Positions 9,181 through 15,600 of a stretch of DNA of 33,360 nucleotides are shown here, piece by piece. The notes under the pieces were generated by a model. That model saw only the letters and a list, made by a program, of their open reading frames with translations, made no database searches and was not told where the DNA came from. Both the position numbers and the translations under genes were made by a program. The stretch lies in contig CAMINA010000002.1 in assembly GCA_946221825.1 (NCBI GenBank), positions 1-33,360 of the forward strand, written 5' to 3'. How positions within the stretch are numbered: position 1 is the first letter of the stretch; each line of letters starts with the position of its first letter. The DNA comes from an uncultured Nesterenkonia sp. (lineage in GTDB: Bacteria > Actinomycetota > Actinomycetes > Actinomycetales > Micrococcaceae).

Positions 9181-9194
9181 CCCGGAATTCCGGG
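9181..9194. repeat. Perfect 14-bp palindrome
   Basis: CCCGGAATTCCGGG is identical to its own reverse complement. It lies between the 13-bp repeat array and the -35 element of the tRNA promoter, so it could be a binding site for a dimeric regulator of either flank. Function unknown. Confidence 0.55.
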
Positions 9195-9220
9195 GGACGA
9201 GGTCGCAGGAGGGGGCTGAT

Positions 9221-9250
9221 TTGTGCAACGCAGAAAAGGTGCGCTAGAGT
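9221..9250 (+). promoter_or_regulatory. Probable promoter of the tRNA-Gly/Cys/Val/Gly cluster
   Basis: TTGTGC (9221-9226), an 18-bp spacer and TAGAGT (9245-9250). The -10 has the TAgagT form common in actinobacterial stable-RNA promoters. The first mature tRNA begins 61 nt downstream of the -10, leaving a 5' leader for RNase P removal. Confidence 0.6.
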
Positions 9251-9311
9251 TTCATGTCGTTGCAAACGGCACGGAGAACCTCCTCGGAGGGGCGAAGGGC
9301 CGGGGCGACAT

Positions 9312-9385
9312 GCGGATGTAGCTCAGCTGGCTAGAGCATCACCTTGCCATGGTGAGGGTCGCGAGTTCGAATCTCGTCATCCGCT
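9312..9385 (+). tRNA. tRNA-Gly (GCC), copy 1
   Basis: 74 nt. The acceptor stem GCGGATG pairs with CATCCGC. The anticodon stem TCACC/GGTGA holds the loop TTGCCAT with anticodon GCC, and the T-loop is TTCGAAT. The discriminator is T and no CCA is encoded. First of four tRNA genes on one likely transcript. Confidence 0.96.
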
Positions 9386-9417
9386 CGCGGGACAGGTGGA
9401 ACCCGGTAGAAAGACCC

Positions 9418-9488
9418 GGTGGGGTGGCCGAGTGGCGAGGCAGCGGCCTGCAAAGCCGTATACGCGGGTTCGATTCCCGTCCCCACCT
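9418..9488 (+). tRNA. tRNA-Cys (GCA)
   Basis: 71 nt. The acceptor stem GGTGGGG pairs with CCCCACC. The anticodon loop CTGCAAA carries GCA, and the T-arm is CGGGTTCGATTCCCG. The discriminator is T and CCA is not encoded. It lies 32 nt after the first tRNA-Gly. Confidence 0.96.
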
Positions 9489-9541
9489 CGGAAGGTTTCG
9501 GCCAGCCGAGACCGGTACAGTTGAACAGAAGAACTGAGCAG

Positions 9542-9613
9542 GCGTGATTGGCGCAGCGGTAGCGCGCTTCCCTGACACGGAAGAGGTCACTGGTTCGATC
9601 CCAGTATCACGCA
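9542..9613 (+). tRNA. tRNA-Val (GAC)
   Basis: 72 nt. The acceptor stem GCGTGAT pairs with ATCACGC. The anticodon loop CTGACAC within CTTCC/GGAAG carries GAC. The discriminator is A and CCA is not encoded. It lies 53 nt after tRNA-Cys and 21 nt before the second tRNA-Gly. Confidence 0.96.
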
Positions 9614-9634
9614 CGGAGTCCCACGGGACTTCAC

Positions 9635-9708
9635 GCGGATGTAGCTCAGCTGGCTAGAGCATCACCTTGCCATGGTGAGGGTCGCGAGTTCGAATCTCGT
9701 CATCCGCT
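9635..9708 (+). tRNA. tRNA-Gly (GCC), copy 2
   Basis: Identical over all 74 nt to the copy at 9312-9385, with the same 3' flank CG after the discriminator T. The 5' flanks differ. A local duplication within the cluster, ended by the terminator that follows. Confidence 0.96.
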
Positions 9709-9716
9709 CGTAGGAG

Positions 9717-9750
9717 ATGAAGCCCCGGTCCTTCTGGATCGGGGCTTCAT
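9717..9750 (+). terminator. Rho-independent-type terminator of the tRNA cluster
   Basis: 15-bp stem (9717-9731 with 9736-9750, ATGAAGCCCCGG...CGGGGCTTCAT) with one G-U pair and a TTCT tetraloop, starting 8 nt after the last tRNA. The downstream T tract is poor (TGCTTCCC), but the stem is very stable. It separates the tRNA unit from the riboflavin operon. Confidence 0.82.
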
Positions 9751-9814
9751 TGCTTCCCGTGACGTCCCCGTGCTCTGCCTGCCGCCTACGATGTGGCACA
9801 CTGGGACGCATCAC

Positions 9815-9960
9815 TTTTCGTGCTCCGGGGTCGGTGAAAGTCCGAACCGGCGGTCATAGTCCGCGACCCGCAGCCGTTCCAGAACCCCTGGGGCAGCTGC
9901 GGTTGAACCGGTGGAACTCCGGTACCGACAGTCACAGTCTGGATGGGAGCAGCACGAAAA
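9815..9960 (+). promoter_or_regulatory. FMN riboswitch (RFN element) upstream of the riboflavin operon
   Basis: The closing helix P1 is a perfect 10 bp (TTTTCGTGCT at 9815-9824 with AGCACGAAAA at 9951-9960). Conserved RFN blocks appear in order: GGGGTCGGTGAAAGTCCGAA, CCGGCGGTCATAGTCCGCGA, CCGGTGGAACTCCGG, and ACCGACAGTCACAGTCTGGA leading to the terminal GGGAGCAGCACG. It lies 92 nt before the transporter ATG. In this RNA family FMN binding represses downstream expression. Only a weak promoter candidate (TACGAT at 9787-9792, no good -35) is visible upstream. Confidence 0.96.
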
Positions 9961-10016
9961 CCGGTGTCCGGCCTTCTCAGGGCGCACATCGGCCTCGGCG
10001 TCTCGCGTCGTCCTCC

Positions 10017-10036
10017 CCGGAGCCTCGGACCTCCGG
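10017..10036 (+). promoter_or_regulatory. Possible expression-platform hairpin of the FMN riboswitch
   Basis: CCGGAG (10017-10022) pairs with CTCCGG (10031-10036) around an 8-nt loop. The 3' arm overlaps the first bases of the purine-rich GGAAGAGAG that precedes the transporter ATG at 10053. Combined with the absence of a U tract, this suggests control at translation initiation rather than termination. This is inference from base pairing only. Confidence 0.4.
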
Positions 10037-10052
10037 AAGAGAGACGGACAGT

Positions 10053-10796
10053 ATGGAGACGCTTCGCTGGCTCTTGGAAGCCGAGATCGTCGTCGGCGGC
10101 AGCGCTCTGGTGCTCCGCGAAGTCATCGGCAACGCCTTCGGTCTGGCCTGCGCTCTGGGCGGCATGTTCCGCAGGATCTGGGCCTGGCCCGTGGGCATCG
10201 CCGGAAATCTCATCCTGCTGACCGTGTTCATGGGCTCCTTCATCGGCCTGGACGACAACCCAGCGCTTCTCGGCCAGGCCGGGCGCCAGATCATGTTCCT
10301 CGCCGTCTCCGTCTACGGCTGGGTGCGCTGGTCCCAGAGCCGCCGGCAGCGGCGCGCCGGCGAGGACAGCGGCGCGATCACCCCACAATGGGCCAGCTGG
10401 AGGGTCCGCATCGGCCTGATCCTGGTCATGGTCCTGGGCACTGCCGCCCTGACTCCGCTGTTTCGTGCCCTGGGAAGCTGGGAGCCTGTCTGGGCCGATG
10501 CCTGGACCTTCGTCGGCTCCCTGCTGGCCACCTACGGCATGGCCAAGGGATGGGTGGAGTTCTGGCTCATCTGGGTGGCGGTGGACATCGTGGGAGTCCC
10601 GCTGCTCTGGTCCACCGGCTATTACGCCTCGGCCCTGATGTATCTCTTCTACGGGGCCTTCACCCTCATCGGTTTCTTCGTCTGGTGGCGTGCCAACGCC
10701 ACGGCGAAGCCCAAACCCAGCGTGGAGATCCTGCATCTGGATCCGCGCATCCAGACCGCCGACGACTTGGCGCCCAGTCCGGAGGAGCTGCGATGA
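10053..10796 (+). CDS. ribM: PnuC-family membrane transporter, probably riboflavin importer RibM (PnuX)
   Basis: A 247-aa integral membrane protein of the PnuC family with about seven hydrophobic segments (for example VIGNAFGLACALGG, WPVGIAGNLILLTVFMG, IGLILVMVLGTAAL, and a run of helices to the C-terminus). PnuC proteins carry nicotinamide riboside, but in actinobacteria the members under an FMN riboswitch beside rib genes (RibM/PnuX) take up riboflavin; the location here makes that assignment likely. The ATG at 10053 is chosen because upstream codons would run through the riboswitch and into the tRNA-cluster terminator. Its TGA overlaps the ribD ATG (ATGA), so importer and biosynthesis genes are coupled. 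Confidence 0.85.
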   Translation: METLRWLLEAEIVVGGSALVLREVIGNAFGLACALGGMFRRIWAWPVGIAGNLILLTVFMGSFIGLDDNPALLGQAGRQIMFLAVSVYGWVRWSQSRRQRRAGEDSGAITPQWASWRVRIGLILVMVLGTAALTPLFRALGSWEPVWADAWTFVGSLLATYGMAKGWVEFWLIWVAVDIVGVPLLWSTGYYASALMYLFYGAFTLIGFFVWWRANATAKPKPSVEILHLDPRIQTADDLAPSPEELR

Positions 10797-11881
10797 GCGG
10801 GACAGACGTCCAGGCACCGATGATGCGCCGCGCGCTCCAGGAAGCCCTGCGCGGAGCCCGCGGCGCCAACCCGCTGGTCGGAGCAGTGCTGGTCTCCGGC
10901 GCCGGCGAAGTCCTCGCTGTGGGCCACCACCGCGGAGCCGGCAGCCTCCACGCGGAGCGCGACGCCCTGAGCCAGGTGAGCCCGGAGGCCGACCTGAGTT
11001 CGGCCACGCTCTACTCCTCGTTGGAGCCCTGCCGCCATCAGGGTCGCCAACCGGCCTGCACTGAGGCCATCCTCGCGGCCGGCGTCGGGCATGTGGTCTA
11101 CGGAGCCTCGGACCTCACCGATATCGCCGGAGGAGGCGGGCAGGCGCTGGCCGGGGCCGGCGTCGAGGTCACCGGGGGAGTCCTCGTTGACGAATGTGAG
11201 CAGCTGAACCACCGCTGGAGTCTCGCTCAGGCGCAGGGACGCCCCTTCGTCACGGTCCACCTGGCGCAGAGCCTGGACGCGAAGATCGCGGCCTCGGACG
11301 GTACCAGCCAGTGGATCACCTCCGCCGCCTCCCGCGCGCACACCCATCGGATCCGCCAGCGCGTGGATGCGATCCTGGTCGGCACCAACACCGCCCTGGT
11401 CGACGATCCGCGGCTGACCGCCCGGGATGAGGACGGCAACCTCACCGAGCATCAGCCGCTGCGCTGCGTGCTGGGCCTGCGCGACATCCCTCAGGACGCG
11501 GCGCTGCGACGCGGTCGCCCGGAGGGGCAGGGGTGGACCCAGCTGCGTACCCGTCATCCGCTGGAGGCGCTGCGCGAGCTGGCCCAGACCACCCACCAGG
11601 GTCACCCGGTGCGCCATGTGCTGGTCGAAGGAGGCCAGAGCGTGCTCTCGGCCTTCGTGGCCGCGGACCTGGTGGATGAGATCTTCGCCTACCAAGCTCC
11701 GATCATCATGGGCGCCGGGCGCTCCAGCATCGCCGATATCGGCGTCACTACGCTTGACCAGGCACCACGCTATGAGTTGGACCCCGCCGACGGCGGTCCC
11801 GTCCGAGTCATGGAGGGCGACGTCTGCAGCCATCTTCAGCCGAGCAGCGCTTCTGCGCCGCAGAAGGAGACCAGTCACTGA
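10793..11881 (+). CDS. ribD: Bifunctional riboflavin biosynthesis deaminase/reductase RibD
   Basis: Catalyses deamination of 2,5-diamino-6-ribosylamino-pyrimidinone 5'-phosphate and then reduction of the ribosyl side chain. 362 aa, a normal length. The N-terminal deaminase (about 1-140) has the zinc site H53-A-E55 with C80 (EPC) and C89. The C-terminal RibD reductase begins near GRPFVTVHLAQSLDAKIA and includes DAILVGTNTALVDDPRLT and HVLVEGGQSVLSAF. It begins at the ATG overlapping the transporter stop and ends 2 nt before the fused ribE-B-A gene. All genes here share the FMN riboswitch leader. Confidence 0.96.
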   Translation: MSGTDVQAPMMRRALQEALRGARGANPLVGAVLVSGAGEVLAVGHHRGAGSLHAERDALSQVSPEADLSSATLYSSLEPCRHQGRQPACTEAILAAGVGHVVYGASDLTDIAGGGGQALAGAGVEVTGGVLVDECEQLNHRWSLAQAQGRPFVTVHLAQSLDAKIAASDGTSQWITSAASRAHTHRIRQRVDAILVGTNTALVDDPRLTARDEDGNLTEHQPLRCVLGLRDIPQDAALRRGRPEGQGWTQLRTRHPLEALRELAQTTHQGHPVRHVLVEGGQSVLSAFVAADLVDEIFAYQAPIIMGAGRSSIADIGVTTLDQAPRYELDPADGGPVRVMEGDVCSHLQPSSASAPQKETSH

Positions 11882-11883
11882 TC

Positions 11884-13896
11884 ATGTTCACCGGAATCGT
11901 CACGGGCCTCGGCACTGTCCTGCAGCGTCACTCCCGGCAGGACCACAGCGGGTCCGACCGAGGCGTCGAACGCCTGACCTTTCGCGCCCCAGATCACCTC
12001 CACGGACTGGAGCTGGGCGGATCCATCGCAGTCAACGGTGTCTGCGTCAGCGCCGTGGACCTCGACCACAGCACTGAGGAGATCTCCGTGGAGCTCATCC
12101 CGGAGACCCTCCGGCGCACCTCCTTGGGGGCGCTGCGGCCCGGGCACACGGTGAATCTGGAGCGCTGCCTGCCTTCAGGCGCCCGCTTGGACGGCCATGT
12201 GGTCCAGGGCCATGTGGACGGCATGGGCCATCTCCTCGAACGCGATCCCGAAGACGGGCGCCATCGTTTCAGCCTCAGCCCGGAGCTGGCACCCTACCTG
12301 GCGGAGAAAGGTTCCATCGCCGTCGACGGCGTCTCGCTGACGGTGACTGCGGTGAGTGAGCCGGGCGCCGGGCAGCCTTGGTTCGAGGTGGGTCTGATCC
12401 CTACCACGCTGGCCGAGACCACCCTGGGTCGCCTGCAGGTCGGCGGTGCGGTCAATCTCGAGGTGGACGTGTTGGCCAAGTACGCTCGCCGGATGCTCGG
12501 CTTCCAGAAGCCCGACGCCGGCGAGGCCGCCCCTGCGCGCCTGCCTGCCATCGCCCAGCCGGACACCCCGGCCCCGGTGTTGGACCCGGTGGACGCGGCG
12601 CTTGAGCAGCTGGCGGCCGGCCGTCCGGTGGTGGTGGTCGACGACGCCGGCCGCGAGAACGAGGGCGACATCATCTTCCCCGCCGCGGCATCCACTCCGG
12701 AGCTCATGGCCTTCACCATCCGGCACAGCTCGGGCGTGCTCTGCGCCCCCATGAGCGCCGAGCGTGCCGCGCATCTGCAGCTGCCGCCCATGGTCGCGGA
12801 GAATCAAGATCCCAAGGGCACCGCCTACACCATCAGCTGCGACGCCGATGCCTCCCGTCACCCACAGATCACCACCGGCATCAGCGCAGCCGACCGGGCG
12901 CTGACCGCTCAGCTGCTCGCCGCACCCTCCGCCGGACCGGAGGACCTGACCCGCCCGGGGCACCTCTTCCCGCTGATCGCTCATGCCGAGGGTGTTCTGG
13001 GGCGACCCGGTCACACCGAGGCCGCTGTGGATCTCTGCGAGCTCTCGGGCGCACCCGCCGTCGGGATCATCGCGGAGCTCACCCACGACGACGGCGAGAT
13101 GATGCGTCTGCCCGCGCTGCGTGAGTTCGCCGACGAGCACGGGCTGGCGCTGATCTCCATCGAGGATCTGATCCGGCATCGGGGAGGCACACCGGTCCCG
13201 GAAGAGGCCGCGGCCCCTGTCGACGCTGAGGCGCTGACCCGGCAGGATCTGGTCGCGGCCGGCCCGGTGGTCGCTCTGCCCACGGACTACGGCACCTTCG
13301 CCGCCCAGGTGTGGACCGAGCACCGCACCGGTCACGAGCACATGCTCATCTCGGCAGAAGGCCATCATCCGTTGCAGAACGGCACGGTGACCCGCCCGCT
13401 GATCCGCATGCATTCCGAATGTGTCACCGGAGACGTCTTCGGCTCCCAGCGCTGCGACTGCGGGACCCAGCTGATCTCAGCCCTGGAGTCCATCCAGCGC
13501 GACGGCGGCCACCTCCTCTATCTGCGCGGCCACGAGGGCCGCGGCATCGGCCTGGCGAACAAGATGCGTGCCTACCAGCTGCAGGAGCAGGGAGCGGACA
13601 CCGTCGAGGCCAATGAGATGCTGGGCCTGCCTGCCGAGCAGCGTGACTTCACCGGGGCCGCGGCGATCCTGCACGGCGCCGGGATCACCCGGCTGCAGCT
13701 GCTGACGAACAACCCGGAGAAGGTGCGCGTGCTGCGTGAGGCCGGGCTCGACGTCGAGCAGGTCCCCTCCACCGGTGTGGTCCATGAGTCCAACCGCCGG
13801 TACCTGGAGACCAAGCGTGACCGCATGAACCACCTGTTGGACCACCTCGGACTCAGCGCCGCCCACGATGAACAAGGAGAACATCAGAGACTATGA
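11884..13896 (+). CDS. Trifunctional fusion: riboflavin synthase (RibE) + DHBP synthase (RibB) + GTP cyclohydrolase II (RibA)
   Basis: One uninterrupted 670-codon frame. Residues 1-206 are riboflavin synthase alpha (MFTGIV start, lumazine-binding repeats with LGGSIAVNGVC and KGSIAVDGVSLTV, ending VDVLAKYARRML). Residues ~207-231 form a Pro/Ala-rich linker. Residues ~232-435 are 3,4-dihydroxy-2-butanone-4-phosphate synthase (RENEGD at 257-262, TRPGHLFPL from 356, GHTEAAVDL at 376-384). Residues ~450-650 are GTP cyclohydrolase II (zinc C513, C524, C526 in HSECVTGDVFGSQRCDCG; RGHEGRGIGL; LLTNNPEK). RibBA fusions are ordinary; attachment of RibE is not. A GTG at 12577 could restart translation at the RibB boundary but has no Shine-Dalgarno. 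It overlaps ribH by ATGA. Confidence 0.95.
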   Translation: MFTGIVTGLGTVLQRHSRQDHSGSDRGVERLTFRAPDHLHGLELGGSIAVNGVCVSAVDLDHSTEEISVELIPETLRRTSLGALRPGHTVNLERCLPSGARLDGHVVQGHVDGMGHLLERDPEDGRHRFSLSPELAPYLAEKGSIAVDGVSLTVTAVSEPGAGQPWFEVGLIPTTLAETTLGRLQVGGAVNLEVDVLAKYARRMLGFQKPDAGEAAPARLPAIAQPDTPAPVLDPVDAALEQLAAGRPVVVVDDAGRENEGDIIFPAAASTPELMAFTIRHSSGVLCAPMSAERAAHLQLPPMVAENQDPKGTAYTISCDADASRHPQITTGISAADRALTAQLLAAPSAGPEDLTRPGHLFPLIAHAEGVLGRPGHTEAAVDLCELSGAPAVGIIAELTHDDGEMMRLPALREFADEHGLALISIEDLIRHRGGTPVPEEAAAPVDAEALTRQDLVAAGPVVALPTDYGTFAAQVWTEHRTGHEHMLISAEGHHPLQNGTVTRPLIRMHSECVTGDVFGSQRCDCGTQLISALESIQRDGGHLLYLRGHEGRGIGLANKMRAYQLQEQGADTVEANEMLGLPAEQRDFTGAAAILHGAGITRLQLLTNNPEKVRVLREAGLDVEQVPSTGVVHESNRRYLETKRDRMNHLLDHLGLSAAHDEQGEHQRL

Positions 13897-14393
13897 GCAG
13901 CACCGGAACCCCTGAGATCCCTGCCCAGGAGCTCACCGAGCTCACCGAATCCGCCCGATCCCTGGGGTTGCGGGTGGCCGTCGTAGCGTCCCGGTGGCAC
14001 ACCGAGGTGATGGATGGACTCACCGACGGAGCCCAGCGCTTCCTCCACGGCATCGGGATCACTGAGTACACGACTCTGCAGGCCCCGGGCAGCTTCGAGC
14101 TGCCGGTGCTGGCCTCCCATGCTGCCCGGACCCACGACGCTGTCATCGCTTTGGGAGTGGTCATCCGCGGCGGCACACCGCACTTCGACTACGTCTGCTC
14201 AGCTGCCACCGACGGCCTCACCAAGGTCGCAGTGGAGAGCGGCACGCCGGTCGGGTTCGGTCTGCTGACCTGCGACGATGACCAGCAGGCGTTGGACCGT
14301 GCCGGGCTCGAGGGCTCCTCGGAGGACAAGGGGTATGAGGCCGCTCACGCAGCTGTGGCCGCCGCCGTGGAGATCACGCGTCTCGACGCGTGA
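13893..14393 (+). CDS. ribH: 6,7-dimethyl-8-ribityllumazine synthase
   Basis: Joins DHBP and the ribitylaminopyrimidine to give lumazine, the substrate of riboflavin synthase; usually a 60-mer or pentamer. 166 aa with VVASRWHTEVMDGL (substrate-binding aromatic as Trp rather than the usual Phe), APGSFELPVLA, ALGVVIRGGTPHFDYV with the catalytic His, GLLTCDDDQQALDRAG and KGYEAAHAAV. The start ATG overlaps the stop of the fused ribE-B-A gene, with AAGGAG 13 nt upstream. It is the last gene of the riboflavin operon; 54 nt separate it from hisE. Confidence 0.96.
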   Translation: MSSTGTPEIPAQELTELTESARSLGLRVAVVASRWHTEVMDGLTDGAQRFLHGIGITEYTTLQAPGSFELPVLASHAARTHDAVIALGVVIRGGTPHFDYVCSAATDGLTKVAVESGTPVGFGLLTCDDDQQALDRAGLEGSSEDKGYEAAHAAVAAAVEITRLDA

Positions 14394-14434
14394 GAGCCTG
14401 CCGACCCAAATCGCGGGGGAGCGGGTCTTCAGCG

Positions 14435-14440
14435 TAGTCT
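14435..14440 (+). promoter_or_regulatory. Candidate -10 element giving leaderless hisE mRNA
   Basis: TAGTCT (TANNNT form) ends 7 nt before the hisE GTG, so a transcript would start at the start codon itself. The only purine run (GGGGGA) is one base from the GTG, too close to act as a normal Shine-Dalgarno. The -35 region is not recognisable. Confidence 0.4.
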
Positions 14441-14447
14441 GGGGGAC

Positions 14448-14711
14448 GTGAAGACCTTCGATCAGCTCTATGCCGAACTCGCCGCCAAGGCCGCCGAACG
14501 TCCGGAAGGCTCCGGAACCGTCGCCGCATTGGACGCCGGGGTCCATCACATCGGCAAGAAGATCGTCGAAGAGGCGGCTGAAGTCTGGATGGCCTGCGAA
14601 TATGAGTCGGATGCCGAAGCCGCTGAGGAGATCTCCCAGCTGCTCTACCATCTGCAGGTCATGATGCTGGCCAAGGGGCTCAAGCCCGAAGACATCTATC
14701 GCTATCTGTAG
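14448..14711 (+). CDS. hisE: Phosphoribosyl-ATP diphosphatase
   Basis: Second step of histidine biosynthesis: hydrolyses phosphoribosyl-ATP to phosphoribosyl-AMP. 87 aa, the normal actinobacterial size, all-alpha MazG-like fold. Family residues are present in RPEGSGTVAALDAG, GKKIVEEAAEVWMAC and EISQLLYHLQVMM. GTG start; the protein begins MKTFDQLYAEL as expected for the family, so the start is well supported. hisG follows after 12 nt. It may be the first gene of the his-trp operon, perhaps with leaderless initiation. Confidence 0.95.
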   Translation: MKTFDQLYAELAAKAAERPEGSGTVAALDAGVHHIGKKIVEEAAEVWMACEYESDAEAAEEISQLLYHLQVMMLAKGLKPEDIYRYL

Positions 14712-14723
14712 AGAAAGACGAAC

Positions 14724-15590
14724 ATGCTGCGCGTAGCTGTGCCGAATAAGGGCGCCCTGTCCGAAGCCGCCATGGAGATCCTCCGAGAGGCCGGATATCT
14801 CCAGCGCCGTGACCGCAAGGAGCTCGTCCTGGTGGACGAGGAGAACGGCGTCGAATTCTTCTATCTGCGTCCCAAGGACGTGGCCATCTATGTGGGCCAG
14901 GGCATCATCGACCTGGGCATCACCGGCCGTGACCTCTTCAGCGACGCTCAGGTGACCACCGGAGCGGAGGAGGTCATGGGCCTGGGCTTCGGCCGGGCCA
15001 CCTTCCGTCTGGCCGCCCCGAAGGGTCGGTTCAGCTCCGAGCAGGACCTGGCGGGCAAACGGATCGCCACCACCTATGACGGGCTGCTGGCCGGGTGGTT
15101 CGCCCAGCAGCAGATCCCCGATGTCGAAGTCGTCCACCTCGACGGCGCCGTGGAGTCTGCGGTGCGTCTGGGTGTGGCCGACGCGATCGCCGACGTCGTC
15201 GAGACCGGCAACACGCTCAAGGCCGCCGGGATGGAGACCTTCGGCGAACCGATCCTGGATTCCGAGGCCATCCTGATCTCCGCCACCGGTGAGCGTTCCT
15301 CCGTGGGTGATCAGAACGGTGCCGACCGGATGATCCGTCGTCTCCAGGGCGTGCTGACCGCCCGGCACTACGTGATGATGGAGTATGACGTCCGCCGCGG
15401 CGACCTGGAGGCGGTCATGGCCGTCACCCCAGGTCTGGAGTCGCCCACGATCTCCTCGTTGGCTGACGAGAACTGGGTTGCGGTGCGTTCGATGGTGCCG
15501 GCGAAGAAGACCAACCAGCTCATGGACGAACTCTACGAGCTCGGTGCCCGCGCCATCCTGGTCACCTCCATCAAAGCCTCGAGAGTCTGA
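14724..15590 (+). CDS. hisG: ATP phosphoribosyltransferase, long form
   Basis: First committed step of histidine biosynthesis (ATP + PRPP). The 288 aa fit the long, HisZ-independent form with a C-terminal ACT-like domain for histidine feedback (about residues 210-288, HYVMMEYDVRRGDLEAVMAV). The N-terminal catalytic half has RVAVPNKGALSEAA and DLGITGRDL; the PRPP-binding segment is near VESAVRLGVADAIADVVETG. Its stop is 10 nt before hisF. Confidence 0.96.
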   Translation: MLRVAVPNKGALSEAAMEILREAGYLQRRDRKELVLVDEENGVEFFYLRPKDVAIYVGQGIIDLGITGRDLFSDAQVTTGAEEVMGLGFGRATFRLAAPKGRFSSEQDLAGKRIATTYDGLLAGWFAQQQIPDVEVVHLDGAVESAVRLGVADAIADVVETGNTLKAAGMETFGEPILDSEAILISATGERSSVGDQNGADRMIRRLQGVLTARHYVMMEYDVRRGDLEAVMAVTPGLESPTISSLADENWVAVRSMVPAKKTNQLMDELYELGARAILVTSIKASRV

Positions 15591-15600
15591 GGCGACGCCG

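Noticed and set aside
9717..10052. Upstream extension of the PnuC/RibM frame to the ATG at 9717
   Set aside because: The extension would translate the tRNA-cluster terminator and the whole FMN riboswitch. The ATG at 10053 matches the family start.
9911..10792. Upstream extension of the ribD frame
   Set aside because: It runs out of frame through the riboswitch and transporter gene. The ATGA overlap at 10793 is the conserved RibD start.
12577..13896. Separate ribBA gene starting at GTG 12577
   Set aside because: There is no Shine-Dalgarno upstream and no stop ending RibE, so a separate gene is not supported. Internal initiation remains possible and is noted in the fusion finding.
14403..14427. 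Terminator between ribH and hisE
   Set aside because: Only a 5-bp stem (GACCC/GGGTC) with a 15-nt loop is possible, too weak to support.
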